Positions 55,063-64,000 of a stretch of DNA of 64,000 nt are shown one piece after another; positions within the stretch are counted from its first letter, which is position 1; each line of letters opens with the position of its first letter. Location of the stretch: the NCBI GenBank assembly GCA_900472575.1, contig UCIV01000025.1:1-64000 (forward strand), given 5' to 3'. The DNA is from Hyphomicrobiales bacterium. Lineage in GTDB: Bacteria; Pseudomonadota; Alphaproteobacteria; Rhizobiales; Rhizobiaceae. The translations under genes and the position numbers were made by a program. The notes beneath the pieces are model-generated. The model was not told the DNA's origin and ran no database searches. It worked only from the letters and a program-made list of their open reading frames with translations.

Positions 55063-56067
55063 ATGTTCAAGTTCCGCGTCACCACGGCAGCAAGCCTTGC
55101 CGCCCTGATCACCTCGCCCTTCTTTGCCATGACGGCGGAAGCCGCCGACAAGGTGATCCTTCAGATCGATGGCGCCGCCGCACCGTTTTATGCGCCATTA
55201 TATGCCGGCGTCGAAAAGGGCATCTTCGAAAAGAACGGCATCGAGGTCGAGTTCATCTATGCCGCCGCTGCCGACATCCTCACCAACATTGCCGCCGGCA
55301 ATGTCGATTTCGGCTTCCCGAATGGTGATGCCGTGGTTGCCGCTGCCGCCAATGGCCTGCCGGTCAAGGTCGTCCACACGACCTACCAGCGCGGAATCGG
55401 CGCGCTGTTGGCCAAGGAAGCAAGCGGCATCAAGACCTACAAGGACCTGAAGGGCAAGAAGATCGCCGTCACCAGCCTTGCAAGCCCGAACTACCTGCAG
55501 CTGCAGGTGGGCCTCCAGCAGGCGGGCCTGACGCTCGATGACGTCACCGTCGAAGCCGTCGCCACCGGCGCCATCGTCCAGTCGCTGCAGGCCGGTCAGG
55601 TCGATGCGATCGTCTTCTCCGAGCTTCGCAAGTACAATCTCGAGGCCGACGGCACCAAGATCACCATGATCCTGTCCAACGACTTCCTGCCATCCTTCGG
55701 TAATGTCGTCGTCGCCAGCGACAAGAAATTGTCCCAAAACGCAGATGTCGTGAAGCGTTTCACCACCGCCGTCACGCAGTCCTATGAATGGGTCATCGAC
55801 GGCCACGTGCCGGAAGCGCTCGACATCGCGCTCGAAAAATACGCCCCGACCTGGCCGAAAGATCAGAAGCCGATCCTTACCACCGCCTTCGAAAAGACCT
55901 TCGTTCCGTCGGTCTGGCAGAGCGCACTCACCAAGGAAAAGGGTCTCGGTGCGGCCGATATCGCCGGCTGGCAGAAGAACGCCGATATCCTTGCGCAGTT
56001 CAAGGTGATCGACAGCGCTCCGAAGGCTGAAGACTTCGTCGTCGATCCGTCCATGATCGGAAAGTAA
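55063..56067 (+). CDS. ABC substrate-binding protein (NMT1/ThiY type)
   Basis: A 334-residue periplasmic protein. Signal peptide MFKFRVTTAASLAALITSPFF to AEAAD. NMT1-type features: ILQIDGAAAPFYAPLYAGVEKGIFEKNGIEVE, AGNVDFGFPNGDAVVAAAANGLPVK, KTYKDLKGKKIAVTSLASPNYLQ. Relatives bind thiamine-precursor pyrimidines, riboflavin or taurine-type ligands; here the context (nucleoside phosphorylase, deoB) points to a nucleoside or nucleobase. AAGGGGA precedes the ATG; an ATG at 55039 would add eight residues. Confidence 0.88.
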   Translation: MFKFRVTTAASLAALITSPFFAMTAEAADKVILQIDGAAAPFYAPLYAGVEKGIFEKNGIEVEFIYAAAADILTNIAAGNVDFGFPNGDAVVAAAANGLPVKVVHTTYQRGIGALLAKEASGIKTYKDLKGKKIAVTSLASPNYLQLQVGLQQAGLTLDDVTVEAVATGAIVQSLQAGQVDAIVFSELRKYNLEADGTKITMILSNDFLPSFGNVVVASDKKLSQNADVVKRFTTAVTQSYEWVIDGHVPEALDIALEKYAPTWPKDQKPILTTAFEKTFVPSVWQSALTKEKGLGAADIAGWQKNADILAQFKVIDSAPKAEDFVVDPSMIGK

Positions 56068-56072
56068 GCCTG

Positions 56073-56816
56073 ATGATCCTGCGTGGCATTGCGGGTCTGA
56101 TCGCGACCCTGGTCCTGTGGACGGCAATCGTCTATCTCTTCGATGTCCCGGCATTTCTGCTGCCGGGCCCTGTCGAAGTGTTCAACCGTATTGTCTTCCT
56201 GTTCGAAAACGCCAAGCTCACCCGCCACATCTGGGTGACACTGTCGGAAATCGTCGCGGGCTTCGTGTTCGGAACCGCCGCCGGTATCTTTGCCGGCGTG
56301 GTATTCGCACGCTTCCCACGAGCAGAACGCTTTGCCACGCCGCTCATCCTGCTTTTGCAGACCGCCCCGAAAATAGCCATCGCGCCGCTTCTGCTGTTGT
56401 GGCTCGGCATCGGGCCGACTCCCAAAATCGTGCTGATCGCCATCGTCACCTTTTTTCCGGTCATGTCCGGCATGGTGACGGGCCTCCGTTATGGCGAAGG
56501 CAGTTTCCGTGATCTCGCCACCGTGCTGAAACTCAGCCCCTGGCAGCGGTTCCGCCATATCGAACTGCCCTCGGCGCTGCCGTCGGTTCTCGCCGGAATG
56601 GCGGTCGCCACCACGCTGGCCATGACCGCTGCTGTCATCGGCGAGCTGATTGGCGCCAATGAGGGGCTTGGTTATCTTCTGTCGTCCGGTCAGGAGAACA
56701 GCGACACATCGGTGGTCATCGGCATGGTCATTCTGTTGTCGTTGATCGGCTGGGCCTTCTACGAGGTGATCGAACTGATCCGCCGCCGTTCGCTCGGCCG
56801 CTTCCAGCTGTCTTGA
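56073..56816 (+). CDS. ABC permease 2 (SsuC/BPD type)
   Basis: A 247-residue permease: GGxx-free N-terminus MILRGIAGLIATLVLWTAIVY, six helices, and the loop LATVLKLSPWQRFRHIELPSALPSVLAGMAVATTLAMTAAV. It differs from permease 1 (53514). Five bases after the binding protein and nine before deoB, so all belong to one operon. Confidence 0.88.
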   Translation: MILRGIAGLIATLVLWTAIVYLFDVPAFLLPGPVEVFNRIVFLFENAKLTRHIWVTLSEIVAGFVFGTAAGIFAGVVFARFPRAERFATPLILLLQTAPKIAIAPLLLLWLGIGPTPKIVLIAIVTFFPVMSGMVTGLRYGEGSFRDLATVLKLSPWQRFRHIELPSALPSVLAGMAVATTLAMTAAVIGELIGANEGLGYLLSSGQENSDTSVVIGMVILLSLIGWAFYEVIELIRRRSLGRFQLS

Positions 56817-56824
56817 GATAGGTC

Positions 56825-58003
56825 ATGGCACGCGTCTTCCTCTGCGTTCTCGATTCCGTCGGCTGCGGCGGAGCACCCGATGCGGCACGTTATGGCGATG
56901 AGGGTGCCAACACGCTCCTGCATATTGCCGAGGCCTGCGCCGAAGGTCGCGCGGAGGATGGCAGGAGCGGACCGCTGAAGGTGCCGAACATGGATGCGCT
57001 CGGGCTTGGCGCGGCGATCACGCTCGCCTCGGGCAAGACAGCCCCCGGCCTCTCTTCCGTCCCCGCCGGTCGTTATGGCGCGGCGCAGGAAGTCTCGGCC
57101 GGCAAGGATACCCAATCCGGCCATTGGGAATTGGCGGGCGTGCCTGTCGAACGTGACTGGCATTATTTCCCGCGCACCGAGCCTGCTTTCCCTGCCGAGC
57201 TGATGGCGGAACTCTTGTCACGCGCCGGCATTGCCGGCACACTCGCCAACAACCACGCCTCCGGCACCGAAGTCATCGATGCCTTCGGTCTCGAGCATAT
57301 CGCGACCGGCAAGCCGATCGTCTACACGTCTGCAGACAGCGTCGTGCAGATCGCCGCGCATGAAACCCATTACGGGCTCGATCGGCTGCTGGACACCTGC
57401 CGCATTGCTGCCGAGATCTTTCATCCGCTGAATGTCGGCCGCATCATCGCACGGCCGTTCGTCGGCGAAGCGCCGGGCAGTTTCACCCGCACCGCCAACC
57501 GCAAGGATTTTGCCATCGCACCGCCTGACGGCACGCTTTGCGACCGGGTGGTCGCTGCCGGCGGTCGCGTGCATGCGGTCGGCAAGATCGGCGACATCTT
57601 TGCGATGAAGAGCATTACCGGCGTGTCCAAGGGCAAGGACGACATGGCGCTGTTCGACCACGCTCTGGAATGGACAGACAAGGCGGAGGACGGTGATCTG
57701 GTCTTTGCCAATTTCATCGAGTTTGACAGCCTTTGGGGCCACCGCCGTAACGTTTCCGGTTATGCTCGCGCGCTCGAAGCCTTCGATGCCCGCCTGCCGG
57801 AACTGACGAGCCGCCTGCGCGAAGGTGATCTTCTTATCATCACTGCCGACCACGGCAATGATCCGACTTGGGCCGGGACGGACCATACCCGCGAAAGGGT
57901 ACCGGTGCTGGTGACCGGATCAGACGTCACGTCGCTGTCACTCGGGATCATATCATTTTCTGATGTGGCCGAAATGGTAGCGGGGCGGTTGCAGATCCGC
58001 TGA
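56825..58003 (+). CDS. deoB: phosphopentomutase
   Basis: A 392-residue metalloenzyme of the alkaline-phosphatase superfamily: [28 protein letters not shown] at the N-terminus, the cap domain, and the C-terminal metal site [24 protein letters not shown] (Asp, His, Asp, His ligands), both hallmark DeoB motifs. It turns ribose- or deoxyribose-1-phosphate into the 5-phosphate, downstream of the nucleoside phosphorylase. Length is usual. It ends the uptake operon. Confidence 0.93.
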   Translation: MARVFLCVLDSVGCGGAPDAARYGDEGANTLLHIAEACAEGRAEDGRSGPLKVPNMDALGLGAAITLASGKTAPGLSSVPAGRYGAAQEVSAGKDTQSGHWELAGVPVERDWHYFPRTEPAFPAELMAELLSRAGIAGTLANNHASGTEVIDAFGLEHIATGKPIVYTSADSVVQIAAHETHYGLDRLLDTCRIAAEIFHPLNVGRIIARPFVGEAPGSFTRTANRKDFAIAPPDGTLCDRVVAAGGRVHAVGKIGDIFAMKSITGVSKGKDDMALFDHALEWTDKAEDGDLVFANFIEFDSLWGHRRNVSGYARALEAFDARLPELTSRLREGDLLIITADHGNDPTWAGTDHTRERVPVLVTGSDVTSLSLGIISFSDVAEMVAGRLQIR

Positions 58004-58527
58004 GCGATTAAGGAAACAGGATCCACCGCAGCCAATCCCGTTGGGCAAAGTCATGCGCGACGTTCTGAGGAGCGCTTGCGTAGAATGATCGTGACAAAAC
58101 AAAAAAAGATGTTTGTGACGTGCGAATGCTCGAAAACGCAAGCCGCAGCGAATGCTGCAACCTACGTCCATCAAAGTCGATCAGCCTGACGGTTACGCAC
58201 CAATAAATGTTCAAAACTCGTTGATGGAGACCAGTATTCTCTTAGAGTCCTCTCTGATTGGGGTCGTTGAAGTCAAGCTGCTCCAATTTGAATTTCGGAT
58301 CATGTCGCCCCGCGGGTCACTCGCTTCTCTTCGCGGTCGGCGCGTGGCCGCCGCATGATGGGGTCAGGTAGGCAAGGTGTCTCAATCTGTTTCACGACCT
58401 TAAGGGTTCGCCTCAGGTTCAGGACTCTAAACGAGATCACCTTGCCCATCGTCCCCACGGGAACGATGCGATTAGCCTTTTCAGGCAGAACTTGCTGTTT
58501 GTGTGTTATCTCCCAGATTGTCCATTA
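58004..58527. other. gene-free stretch
   Basis: About 520 bases after deoB and before the IS110 transposase stop. No supported frame. The last hundred bases probably include one end of the IS110 element, but these elements lack clear terminal inverted repeats, so the boundary was not placed. Confidence 0.4.
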
Positions 58528-59565
58528 TCAGGCTGCTGCGAGGTCGATCTGCTTTCCGAAACGGAATTCAGAGCCGTCGCACCACATCCAATGCAGGATT
58601 ACTGCTAGTTTACGGGCCACTGCAACGCGTGCTCGCGCCATTCCCCGACGCTTGGCAATGCCCATGCCCCAAGCCCTGAGGCTGGACCATTTCTTCGACC
58701 GAGTGAGCAACGAATGGGCTGCTTCGTAAAGCGCGGTTCGTGCGATCTCGTCGCCACATCGGCTGATCTTGCCCTGGATGTCGGTCTCGCCGGATTGATA
58801 GCGGGACGGCGTCAGGCCAAGATGGGCACCGACATCGCGCGATCGGCGAAAGCGATCGGGTCGGTCGATGGTGGCACGGAACGCCAGCGCGGTGATCGGC
58901 CCGACGCCCGGTACGCTCATCAGTTGGCGGCATGCCATCTCATTCTTGGCGACGTCGAGCACCTGTTTCGTGAGACGAGCGAACTCATCGAGCATCGTGG
59001 CAAGCACCGCCAACAGCGGCTCGACAAGAGCGATCAACAACTGCTCCCCGGCCATAATATCTCGCACCTTGCCCACGAAGTCCGCACGGCTCGGTGTCCC
59101 AAGCTTGATGCCGCCTTCCCGCAAAATAGCCCGCACGACATTCTCGATTGAGCGCATCTCGTTCATCACTGTCCGTCGCGCCACCAAAAGCGATCGCCAT
59201 AGCCGGCATTGGCGGCTTTTGACATGCACCTGGCGGAACCAGCCCGTGCGCATGATCTGCGCCAATGCACGCGCATCATTGCGATCGGTCTTGTTCGGCA
59301 TCGTCTTCATCGCCGCATTGGCCTGGCGCGTCTCGATGCAGACGGCTGCCAGTCCTGCGCTCCGCAACCCGTCATGCAGCCAAGCCGCCAGAGAGCACGC
59401 TTCAAGGCCGATGCGCTCCATCGGCAAACCGAACTCCTCGAGCGCTGTGACCAGCGCCGGAGGCTCACTGATCGCCCGCATCTCCTTCACGATCCGGCCC
59501 GTCTCGTCGACGATACAAATCGATGTTTCTTCCAAAGATACATCCATTCCGGCATAATACATCAT
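58528..59565 (-). CDS. IS110-family transposase
   Basis: A 345-residue transposase with DEDD residues: YAGMDVSLEETSICIVDETG (Asp), GLEACSLAAWLHDGL (Glu), and KTDRNDARALAQIMRTGW (Asp, Asp). The C-terminal transposase_20 domain has MSVPGVGPITALAFRATIDRP, DVGAHLGLTPSRYQSGETDIQG and the catalytic-type Ser nearby. It looks intact. The element uses a seeker-type RNA-guided or site-specific mechanism in some relatives; not assessed here. An IS5 transposase gene follows close by on the same strand. Confidence 0.92.
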   Translation of the reverse strand: MMYYAGMDVSLEETSICIVDETGRIVKEMRAISEPPALVTALEEFGLPMERIGLEACSLAAWLHDGLRSAGLAAVCIETRQANAAMKTMPNKTDRNDARALAQIMRTGWFRQVHVKSRQCRLWRSLLVARRTVMNEMRSIENVVRAILREGGIKLGTPSRADFVGKVRDIMAGEQLLIALVEPLLAVLATMLDEFARLTKQVLDVAKNEMACRQLMSVPGVGPITALAFRATIDRPDRFRRSRDVGAHLGLTPSRYQSGETDIQGKISRCGDEIARTALYEAAHSLLTRSKKWSSLRAWGMGIAKRRGMARARVAVARKLAVILHWMWCDGSEFRFGKQIDLAAA

Positions 59566-59663
59566 GGCTGCTTCCTCTCGATGCGTGTGGCCGTTTCGTC
59601 AGGGACCACGTTGCTACATCCTGAAGGCAGCCACCCCCTCGGCGTAGACCCCAATCACCCCAT

Positions 59664-60563
59664 CTGTCCGATAATTCATGATGACCGTGCGATGCGTCTG
59701 GTCAGCGTCATGATGGATGCGGCATAGAGAAATGCTTCGGCCGACTTTATCGTTGCCTCCGGGTCTTTCCATAGTCGCCGATTTCGACTGATCCATGCGA
59801 AGAATCCCTCCACAACCCATCGCTTTGGATGAACGGCAAAGCCGATCTGATCCTTGGGCTTGCGGACGATCTCGACATCGACAAGCGTCGCATTCTGCGG
59901 CCTGTGACCTGAGTATCCCATGTCTGCGAACGCCTTCTCCACGAATGGAAAGGACCTGCGGGATACCTGCAGGACAGGGATCGCTCCATCTCGATCCTGA
60001 ATGTCGGCAGGCTGAGGATCGAGGACGAGTGCTCGGCCATCCATGTCCACCATTGCCTGCCGTTTGCGACCCTTGATCTTCTTGCCCGCATCATAGCCGC
60101 GCGGGCCACCGCTTTCGGTGGTCTTGACGCTCTGGCTATCCAGGACTGCGGCGCTCGGTGAGGTCTCTCGCCCAACCCGCTCGCGGTCTATCGTAACGAG
60201 GTAGCGGTTGATCCTTGTGAATAGCCCGGTGTCGCGCCATCGGCAGAAGTAACCGAACACAGTGCTCTTGGGCGGCAGGTCTTTCGGGATAAGCCGCCAC
60301 GGGATGCCGCCGCGCAGAACATAGAAGATGGCATTGACGATCTCACGCAAAGGCCAAACTGGCTTGCGACCTCTGCGCGCGGGTGGAGGAAACAGCGGCG
60401 AGAGCACCTCCCATTCGCTGTCCGTCAGATCGGTTTCATATCGAAGTTGGTTGCGACTATACTGCCGCCGGGTGGTCGGGTTCCACATGGCGCTTCCATT
60501 CTGGCTTTGAACACCGTCTTGGAATCATCATCGACCCGATCACTCAACTCAATTCTCGGACAG
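59664..60563. mobile_element. IS5-family insertion sequence
   Basis: About 900 bases with matching ends: CTGTCCGATAATT at the left and CTGTCCGAGAATT on the other strand at the right. One intact transposase gene on the minus strand. The target duplication could not be fixed with confidence. Confidence 0.75.
59676..60488 (-). CDS. IS5-family transposase
   Basis: A 270-residue DDE transposase: N-terminal YETDLTDSEWEVLSPLFPPP and IVNAIFYVLRGGIPWRLIP (DUF4096-type), then SAAVLDSQSVKTTESGGPRGYDAGKKIKGRKR (first Asp), FVEKAFADMGYSGH (second Asp) and RWVVEGFFAWISRNRRLWKD (Glu). Intact by eye. Confidence 0.92.
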   Translation of the reverse strand: MWNPTTRRQYSRNQLRYETDLTDSEWEVLSPLFPPPARRGRKPVWPLREIVNAIFYVLRGGIPWRLIPKDLPPKSTVFGYFCRWRDTGLFTRINRYLVTIDRERVGRETSPSAAVLDSQSVKTTESGGPRGYDAGKKIKGRKRQAMVDMDGRALVLDPQPADIQDRDGAIPVLQVSRRSFPFVEKAFADMGYSGHRPQNATLVDVEIVRKPKDQIGFAVHPKRWVVEGFFAWISRNRRLWKDPEATIKSAEAFLYAASIMTLTRRIARSS

Positions 60564-60865
60564 CCTCTTATTAGGGCTGACCCGACGAACATTTGCAGCA
60601 TGACTCCATCGGCAGTTGACTGCTCGATCCAGGTTTTTGGAGATGATGTCGGCGGACCTTTGAGGTGATGCCCACATAATCTATATGAAACTTGGTTGTC
60701 TTTAAGAGTTCTCTTGCCGACCTTCTGATGGAGCGCCTTCATCTAACAAAGTTAGGGTATATGCCCGACAAACTCGAACTTGGTGCCGATCTGGCTGCTC
60801 CAGTTTTGACGGACTGAAAACGTGAGGGCAGTTGCTAGCCTCAACATTCATTTGCAGGAATAATT
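60564..60865. other. intergenic region
   Basis: About 300 bases between the IS5 right end and the phosphatase remnant. Nothing recognisable; probably holds the old promoter of the phosphatase gene. Confidence 0.4.
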
Positions 60866-61234
60866 GTGAGCGCCACCGATAACTTTCCGCCTGTTGTGTA
60901 TGCTATCGCCGACGTCCATGGACGCGCAGACCTTCTCGGCGCGATGCTCGATTACATCGCCGAGGAATCGAATAAAGTTTAATCCAAACCGGTTGTGATA
61001 TTCCTGGACGATCTGATTGATCGTGGCCCTCATAGTCCGAAGGTGCTTGATCAGGTCTGTTCGACGCTCGACCTCTATCCGGGGTCCTGCCTGATCCTTA
61101 GGAACCATGACTTTTACCTGCGTGAACTTCTTCGCGGGACGCTCACTGATGGGGATGCAGTCAACTGGATGGATTGGGGAGGCACCGCGACGGTTAGAGG
61201 TCAGAACAAGATTAGTGCGAAATCGTACGTTTAG
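60866..61234 (+). pseudogene. serine/threonine-type metallophosphatase remnant
   Basis: From GTG 60866 (AGGAA upstream) the frame reads PPVVYAIADVHGRADLLGAM (Asp-x-His metal motif), then a TAA at 60980-60982. The same frame continues SKPVVIFLDDLIDRGPHSPK and CLILRNHDFYLRELLRGTL. Family consensus is Gly-Asp-x-x-Asp-Arg-Gly and Gly-Asn-His-Asp; here the Gly residues are replaced by Asp and Arg. The frame ends inside the Tn3-like left repeat, so the C-terminal half is gone. Clearly dead. Confidence 0.8.
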
Positions 61235-61392
61235 ATGATAAAACGACGATCGAGATCGACATTCCTCCGCAAAACTGGGCGCTCGTGATGCATTTCTCCC
61301 TAAAACCTACCGTTAGAGCCAGGCTGCAAACTACGGAAAACATGCACAATTTCGGCTAGCGTACGATTTCGCACTAATTTTGTTCTGACCCC
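61197..61392. mobile_element. miniature element with Tn3-like 38-bp inverted repeats
   Basis: Left end (61197-61234) reads GAGGTCAGAACAAGATTAGT then GCGAAATCGTACGTTTAG; right end (61355-61392), on the other strand, reads GGGGTCAGAACAAAATTAGT then GCGAAATCGTACGCTAGC. About 34 of 38 positions match. The 5' GGGGTC and terminal TACGCTA-type end resemble Tn3-family repeats, and the 196-bp size without a gene fits a Tn3-derived miniature element (TIME). No clean five-base duplication flanks it. Confidence 0.7.
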
Positions 61393-61394
61393 TT

Positions 61395-61637
61395 GTAGAA
61401 GCTGACCCTCAGATCGAGATGCTGGTCTCTGACGTCGGCTTACCTGGCGGAATGAACGGGAGGCAGTTGGCGGATGCGGTCCGTGCAATGAGGTCCGGGA
61501 TCAAGGTGCTTTTCATCACCGGATATGCTGAGAATGCTGTGCTCAAAAGTGGCGACCTCAGCGACGATATGCAGGTGCTGACAAAACCGTTTCAAATGGA
61601 TACGATTGCAGAAAAAGTTCGTCAGATGCTCGCCTGA
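61395..61637 (+). pseudogene. response-regulator receiver domain, C-terminal remnant
   Basis: From 61395 the frame reads VEADPQIEMLVSDVGLPGGMNGRQLADAVRA, with the phospho-acceptor Asp in SDVGLPGGMNG, then VLFITGYAENAVL and the switch Lys in VLTKPFQMDTIAEKV. This is the last two-thirds of a receiver domain of the kind fused to hybrid histidine kinases. Everything upstream is missing, replaced by the miniature element. An ATG at 61419 exists, but without helix 1 the fold is incomplete. Confidence 0.75.
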
Positions 61638-61677
61638 AAAGGAACCTACTCACGTTCTTTAATCGGCAAGTACATCC

Positions 61678-61935
61678 TCAATCCTGCTTGTGCGGGGAGC
61701 GTATACGATAGGGACCTGATCGTTCGGTCATCGATGAGGACTTCCATGTCAGAACGATCTCTCCTAGCTCCACAAGGTCATCAACTGCGTCGTGAACAAT
61801 AGGCATGTATTCGCGCCAGTCGAGTGGAGCGTTGTTGTCCTTTGCGAGGCTGCGTGCGACTTCGCTCGGGCACGTCGTGCCCGTGGGTCGACTTGCGACA
61901 AAGCTCAAAATCGCTGACACTGCTTGCTCGCTCAT
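61678..61935 (-). CDS. DUF3253 family protein
   Basis: An 85-residue winged-helix-like protein: AILSFVASRPTGTTCPSEVARSLAKD, LDWREYMPIVHDAVDDLVELGEIVLTW, and the end SGPYRIRSP. This is the DUF3253 pattern (CPSEVAR, then WR-x-x-M, GPxRIR). Function is unknown; a DNA-binding-like fold is suspected. Ribosome site weak. Confidence 0.85.
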   Translation of the reverse strand: MSEQAVSAILSFVASRPTGTTCPSEVARSLAKDNNAPLDWREYMPIVHDAVDDLVELGEIVLTWKSSSMTERSGPYRIRSPHKQD

Positions 61936-62053
61936 GGTTCTGCTCTAGTCTGGGGTGCGGCCAACGGTTATCCTGCATGTCGTATAAGTGTGGGTCACGC
62001 TGCCCGCGGCGACGAATGGGTCCGGCAATGATCCTGCGGCGGAAATCGACAGG

Positions 62054-62560
62054 CTAGGCAAGCCTCAGATATTTGCAGACGAATTCGAACGGCCGTTCCT
62101 CCAGAGCTTTTGTCAACCGGATCGAGTATCCATAGTGCTTTGCTTGTGCGCTGACGTCGATCGCCTTTTCCACCTCGAAGACGTTGTCCTTATGGGGCAA
62201 CGTCCAATGCCGGACTCGCGACAATGCCTTTTTCGTGGCAGCTCGCGCGTCTGGAGCGATGAGAAGGACGTTCTTGTGGATCTCCCCGAACTCGTTGGCG
62301 TCATATCCTCCGAGATTGAGGAAGAACAACTTTTCCTCAGTGTCTGTGGGTGAGGTGGTCAACAGTTTAATATCGTAGCCATCCGCCTGGGTGAGCTCGC
62401 CCCAACAATCAAGGTGGAGACTTTTTGGATCGCCCCACCATTGCCGCCGCAGGTCGTCGTAGCAGGCTTCCGCGCTCTCTCCGATCGAAAACCGGATATC
62501 ATGCAACTCGATGTTCGATCCACCGCAATCGCCGCCAATGTAGAACATGAAAAGCTTCAT
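62054..62560 (-). CDS. DUF1543 family protein
   Basis: A 168-residue protein starting MKLFMFYIGGDCGGSNIELH, with HDIRFSIGESAEACYDDLRRQWWG and a second partial repeat (KLFFLNLGGYDANEFGEIHKNVLLIA), the two-repeat pattern of DUF1543. Function unknown. AGAAGG lies before the start. It is divergent from the FAD/NAD(P)-binding gene. Confidence 0.8.
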   Translation of the reverse strand: MKLFMFYIGGDCGGSNIELHDIRFSIGESAEACYDDLRRQWWGDPKSLHLDCWGELTQADGYDIKLLTTSPTDTEEKLFFLNLGGYDANEFGEIHKNVLLIAPDARAATKKALSRVRHWTLPHKDNVFEVEKAIDVSAQAKHYGYSIRLTKALEERPFEFVCKYLRLA

Positions 62561-62703
62561 ACGTTTGCCTTCTGTTTCTCCGTCCACGGCGTAAATGGCT
62601 TTTTCGTGCCTGTCGTCAATGAGTGACCAGCCAACGTTGGAACAGGTCGTCGTCGTAATCGTTTGGTAGCTGCGCAGTGCGTCCCGCGCTGCTGGAGTCC
62701 CAA

Positions 62704-64000
62704 ATGCGTAAACGCGTCGCCATCGTCGGGTCCGGCCCGACGGCTCTGTATGCCCTGCAAGATCTCATAAAGTCTAAGTCACCGTTGGCAATCGTCATCC
62801 TTGAAGCGTCGGACGTCGCCGGCAAGGGGACGCCCTACCAGCGCGGGATCAATGATCCGGCGATGCTGTCGAACATTCCAAGCATCGAAATCCCTGATCT
62901 TCCTGAGACCCTCGTTGCCTGGCTTGCCGAACAATCCGAAGAATATCTGTCGGAATTCGAGATCGAACGCATCGGCATATCTGATCGTGCCTTCTACCCG
63001 CGTGTGGTTATCGGCGACTATTTCCGAGCGCAGTTCGAGACGATCGTCGCACTGGGTGAGCAGGCGAACTATACGATCTGTGTCTGCGAGCGCTGTCAGG
63101 TCGCGGACATCGCGCCCAGCGGTAGTCATTTCGCTTTAAAATACGGAGACGATGCGAGCATCGAACTCTTCGATTATGTGATTGTAGCGACGGGACACAG
63201 TTTCCCGTCCGCGCCCGAAACGTCGCCGGGTTATTTTGCCGCCCCGTGGCCCGCTACCGCGTTGCATTCGATCCCGAGTGGCAAGATCGGTGTGCTCGGA
63301 ACATCGCTCAGTGCGATTGACGCGGTAATGACCGTCGCGACCATGTTTGGCCGCTTCGATCGAAACGCGGATGGTTGTCTCGACTACCAGATTAAGGATG
63401 GTCACGACGGGTTTGAAGTGTCGATGATGTCTCGCAAAGGTCTACTGCCAGAGGCAGACTTCTTCTTCCCCATCCCCTACAAAGACCCGCTGATCTGCAC
63501 AGCGCAAGCGGTGTCTGCCCGTATTACGCTCGGGAGTAGCGGTCTGCTCGACGATGTGTTCGACCTCTTCCGTCAGGAACTTTTGGTCGCCGATCCAGAA
63601 TATGCTCGGCTCATCGGGCTTGAAGGGCTGACGGTCGACACGTTTGCAACAGCCTATTACGGCGTCAGAGACAAATGTGATCCGTTTGAATGGGCGGCAT
63701 CGAACCTTAATGAAGCAAAACAAAACTACTTAGCGAAACATACCGTTGGATGGCGGTATGCGATCCTCATCACCCACGAGATTATTGAGACCGCAGTCAG
63801 CTACTTCACCGCCGAAGACCTTGACCGGTTCAACCGATCGTTCAAGAGCATATTTGCGGACGATTATGCCACCGTACCCCATCTATCGATCGAGCGCCTG
63901 ATTGCGCTCCGTAAGGCCAATAGGCTGAATATTGTAAAGCTTGGCGACCGATCAGAGATCGTAACCGACAATGTCGAACGCGGTGCTACCGTCACTTTCG
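62704..64000 (+). CDS. FAD/NAD(P)-binding protein (partial)
   Basis: Begins MRKRVAIVGSGPTALYALQD, a GxGxxA Rossmann motif, and continues 432 codons to the window edge without a stop. KGTPYQRGINDPAMLSNIPS and YVIVATGHSFPSAPE fit the NAD_binding_9 (FAD/NAD(P)-binding, HcaE- or YdhS-like) family. These are flavin-dependent oxidoreductases of unknown substrate. The real protein is longer. Confidence 0.85.
   Translation, partial: MRKRVAIVGSGPTALYALQDLIKSKSPLAIVILEASDVAGKGTPYQRGINDPAMLSNIPSIEIPDLPETLVAWLAEQSEEYLSEFEIERIGISDRAFYPRVVIGDYFRAQFETIVALGEQANYTICVCERCQVADIAPSGSHFALKYGDDASIELFDYVIVATGHSFPSAPETSPGYFAAPWPATALHSIPSGKIGVLGTSLSAIDAVMTVATMFGRFDRNADGCLDYQIKDGHDGFEVSMMSRKGLLPEADFFFPIPYKDPLICTAQAVSARITLGSSGLLDDVFDLFRQELLVADPEYARLIGLEGLTVDTFATAYYGVRDKCDPFEWAASNLNEAKQNYLAKHTVGWRYAILITHEIIETAVSYFTAEDLDRFNRSFKSIFADDYATVPHLSIERLIALRKANRLNIVKLGDRSEIVTDNVERGATVTF

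Overview
The window looks like an accessory part of a Rhizobiaceae genome (Agrobacterium/Rhizobium type). This is inferred from gene content: a BA14K-family protein, a DUF982 protein, Gly-rich secreted proteins typical of the group, many LysR regulators, and SsuABC-type and Dpp-type ABC operons. No ribosomal or tRNA genes were recognised, and no database search was possible. All family names come from motif reading.

Layout. 0-5.8 kb: small envelope and stress proteins (Gly-Gly-Gly-Asn repeat protein, a glycine-zipper stress protein, a PepSY-like protein, three tandem secreted Ser/Gly/Thr-rich proteins, a lipoprotein, DUF982, BA14K). 6.8-34 kb: mostly short modules of one transcription regulator next to, often divergent from, one or two small-molecule enzymes (isochorismatase-like hydrolases, a glutathione transferase, medium-chain and short-chain dehydrogenases, an Old Yellow Enzyme, a nitrilase-superfamily amidase, a luciferase-like monooxygenase), plus a CPA2 antiporter, a homoserine-dehydrogenase-like protein and an AlaE exporter. 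Many genes here are broken: three frameshifts, an IS30 insertion, an in-frame deletion, a premature stop and several remnants.

34.4-46.4 kb: a complete catabolic locus. A GntR regulator, an alpha/beta hydrolase and a Dpp-type binding protein run leftward. HyuA, HyuB, an opine-dehydrogenase-family protein and DppBCDF-type transporter genes run rightward. A TGGCGCCA-centred palindrome occurs in both control regions.

46.6-47.6 kb: an IS6-family element with a nonsense codon beside a truncated EamA transporter gene. 47.9-58.0 kb: a nucleobase/nucleoside locus. PyrK-like, PyrD-like and M20-type amidase genes run leftward. An XRE regulator, an ABC uptake system, a nucleoside phosphorylase and phosphopentomutase (deoB) run rightward. 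A nearly identical 18-bp palindrome lies in front of the regulator and in front of the transporter operon.

58.5-61.6 kb: a mobile-element scar with IS110 and IS5 transposases, a decayed phosphatase gene, a 196-bp element with Tn3-like 38-bp ends and a truncated response regulator. 61.7-64 kb: DUF3253, DUF1543 and a FAD/NAD(P)-binding protein cut by the window edge.
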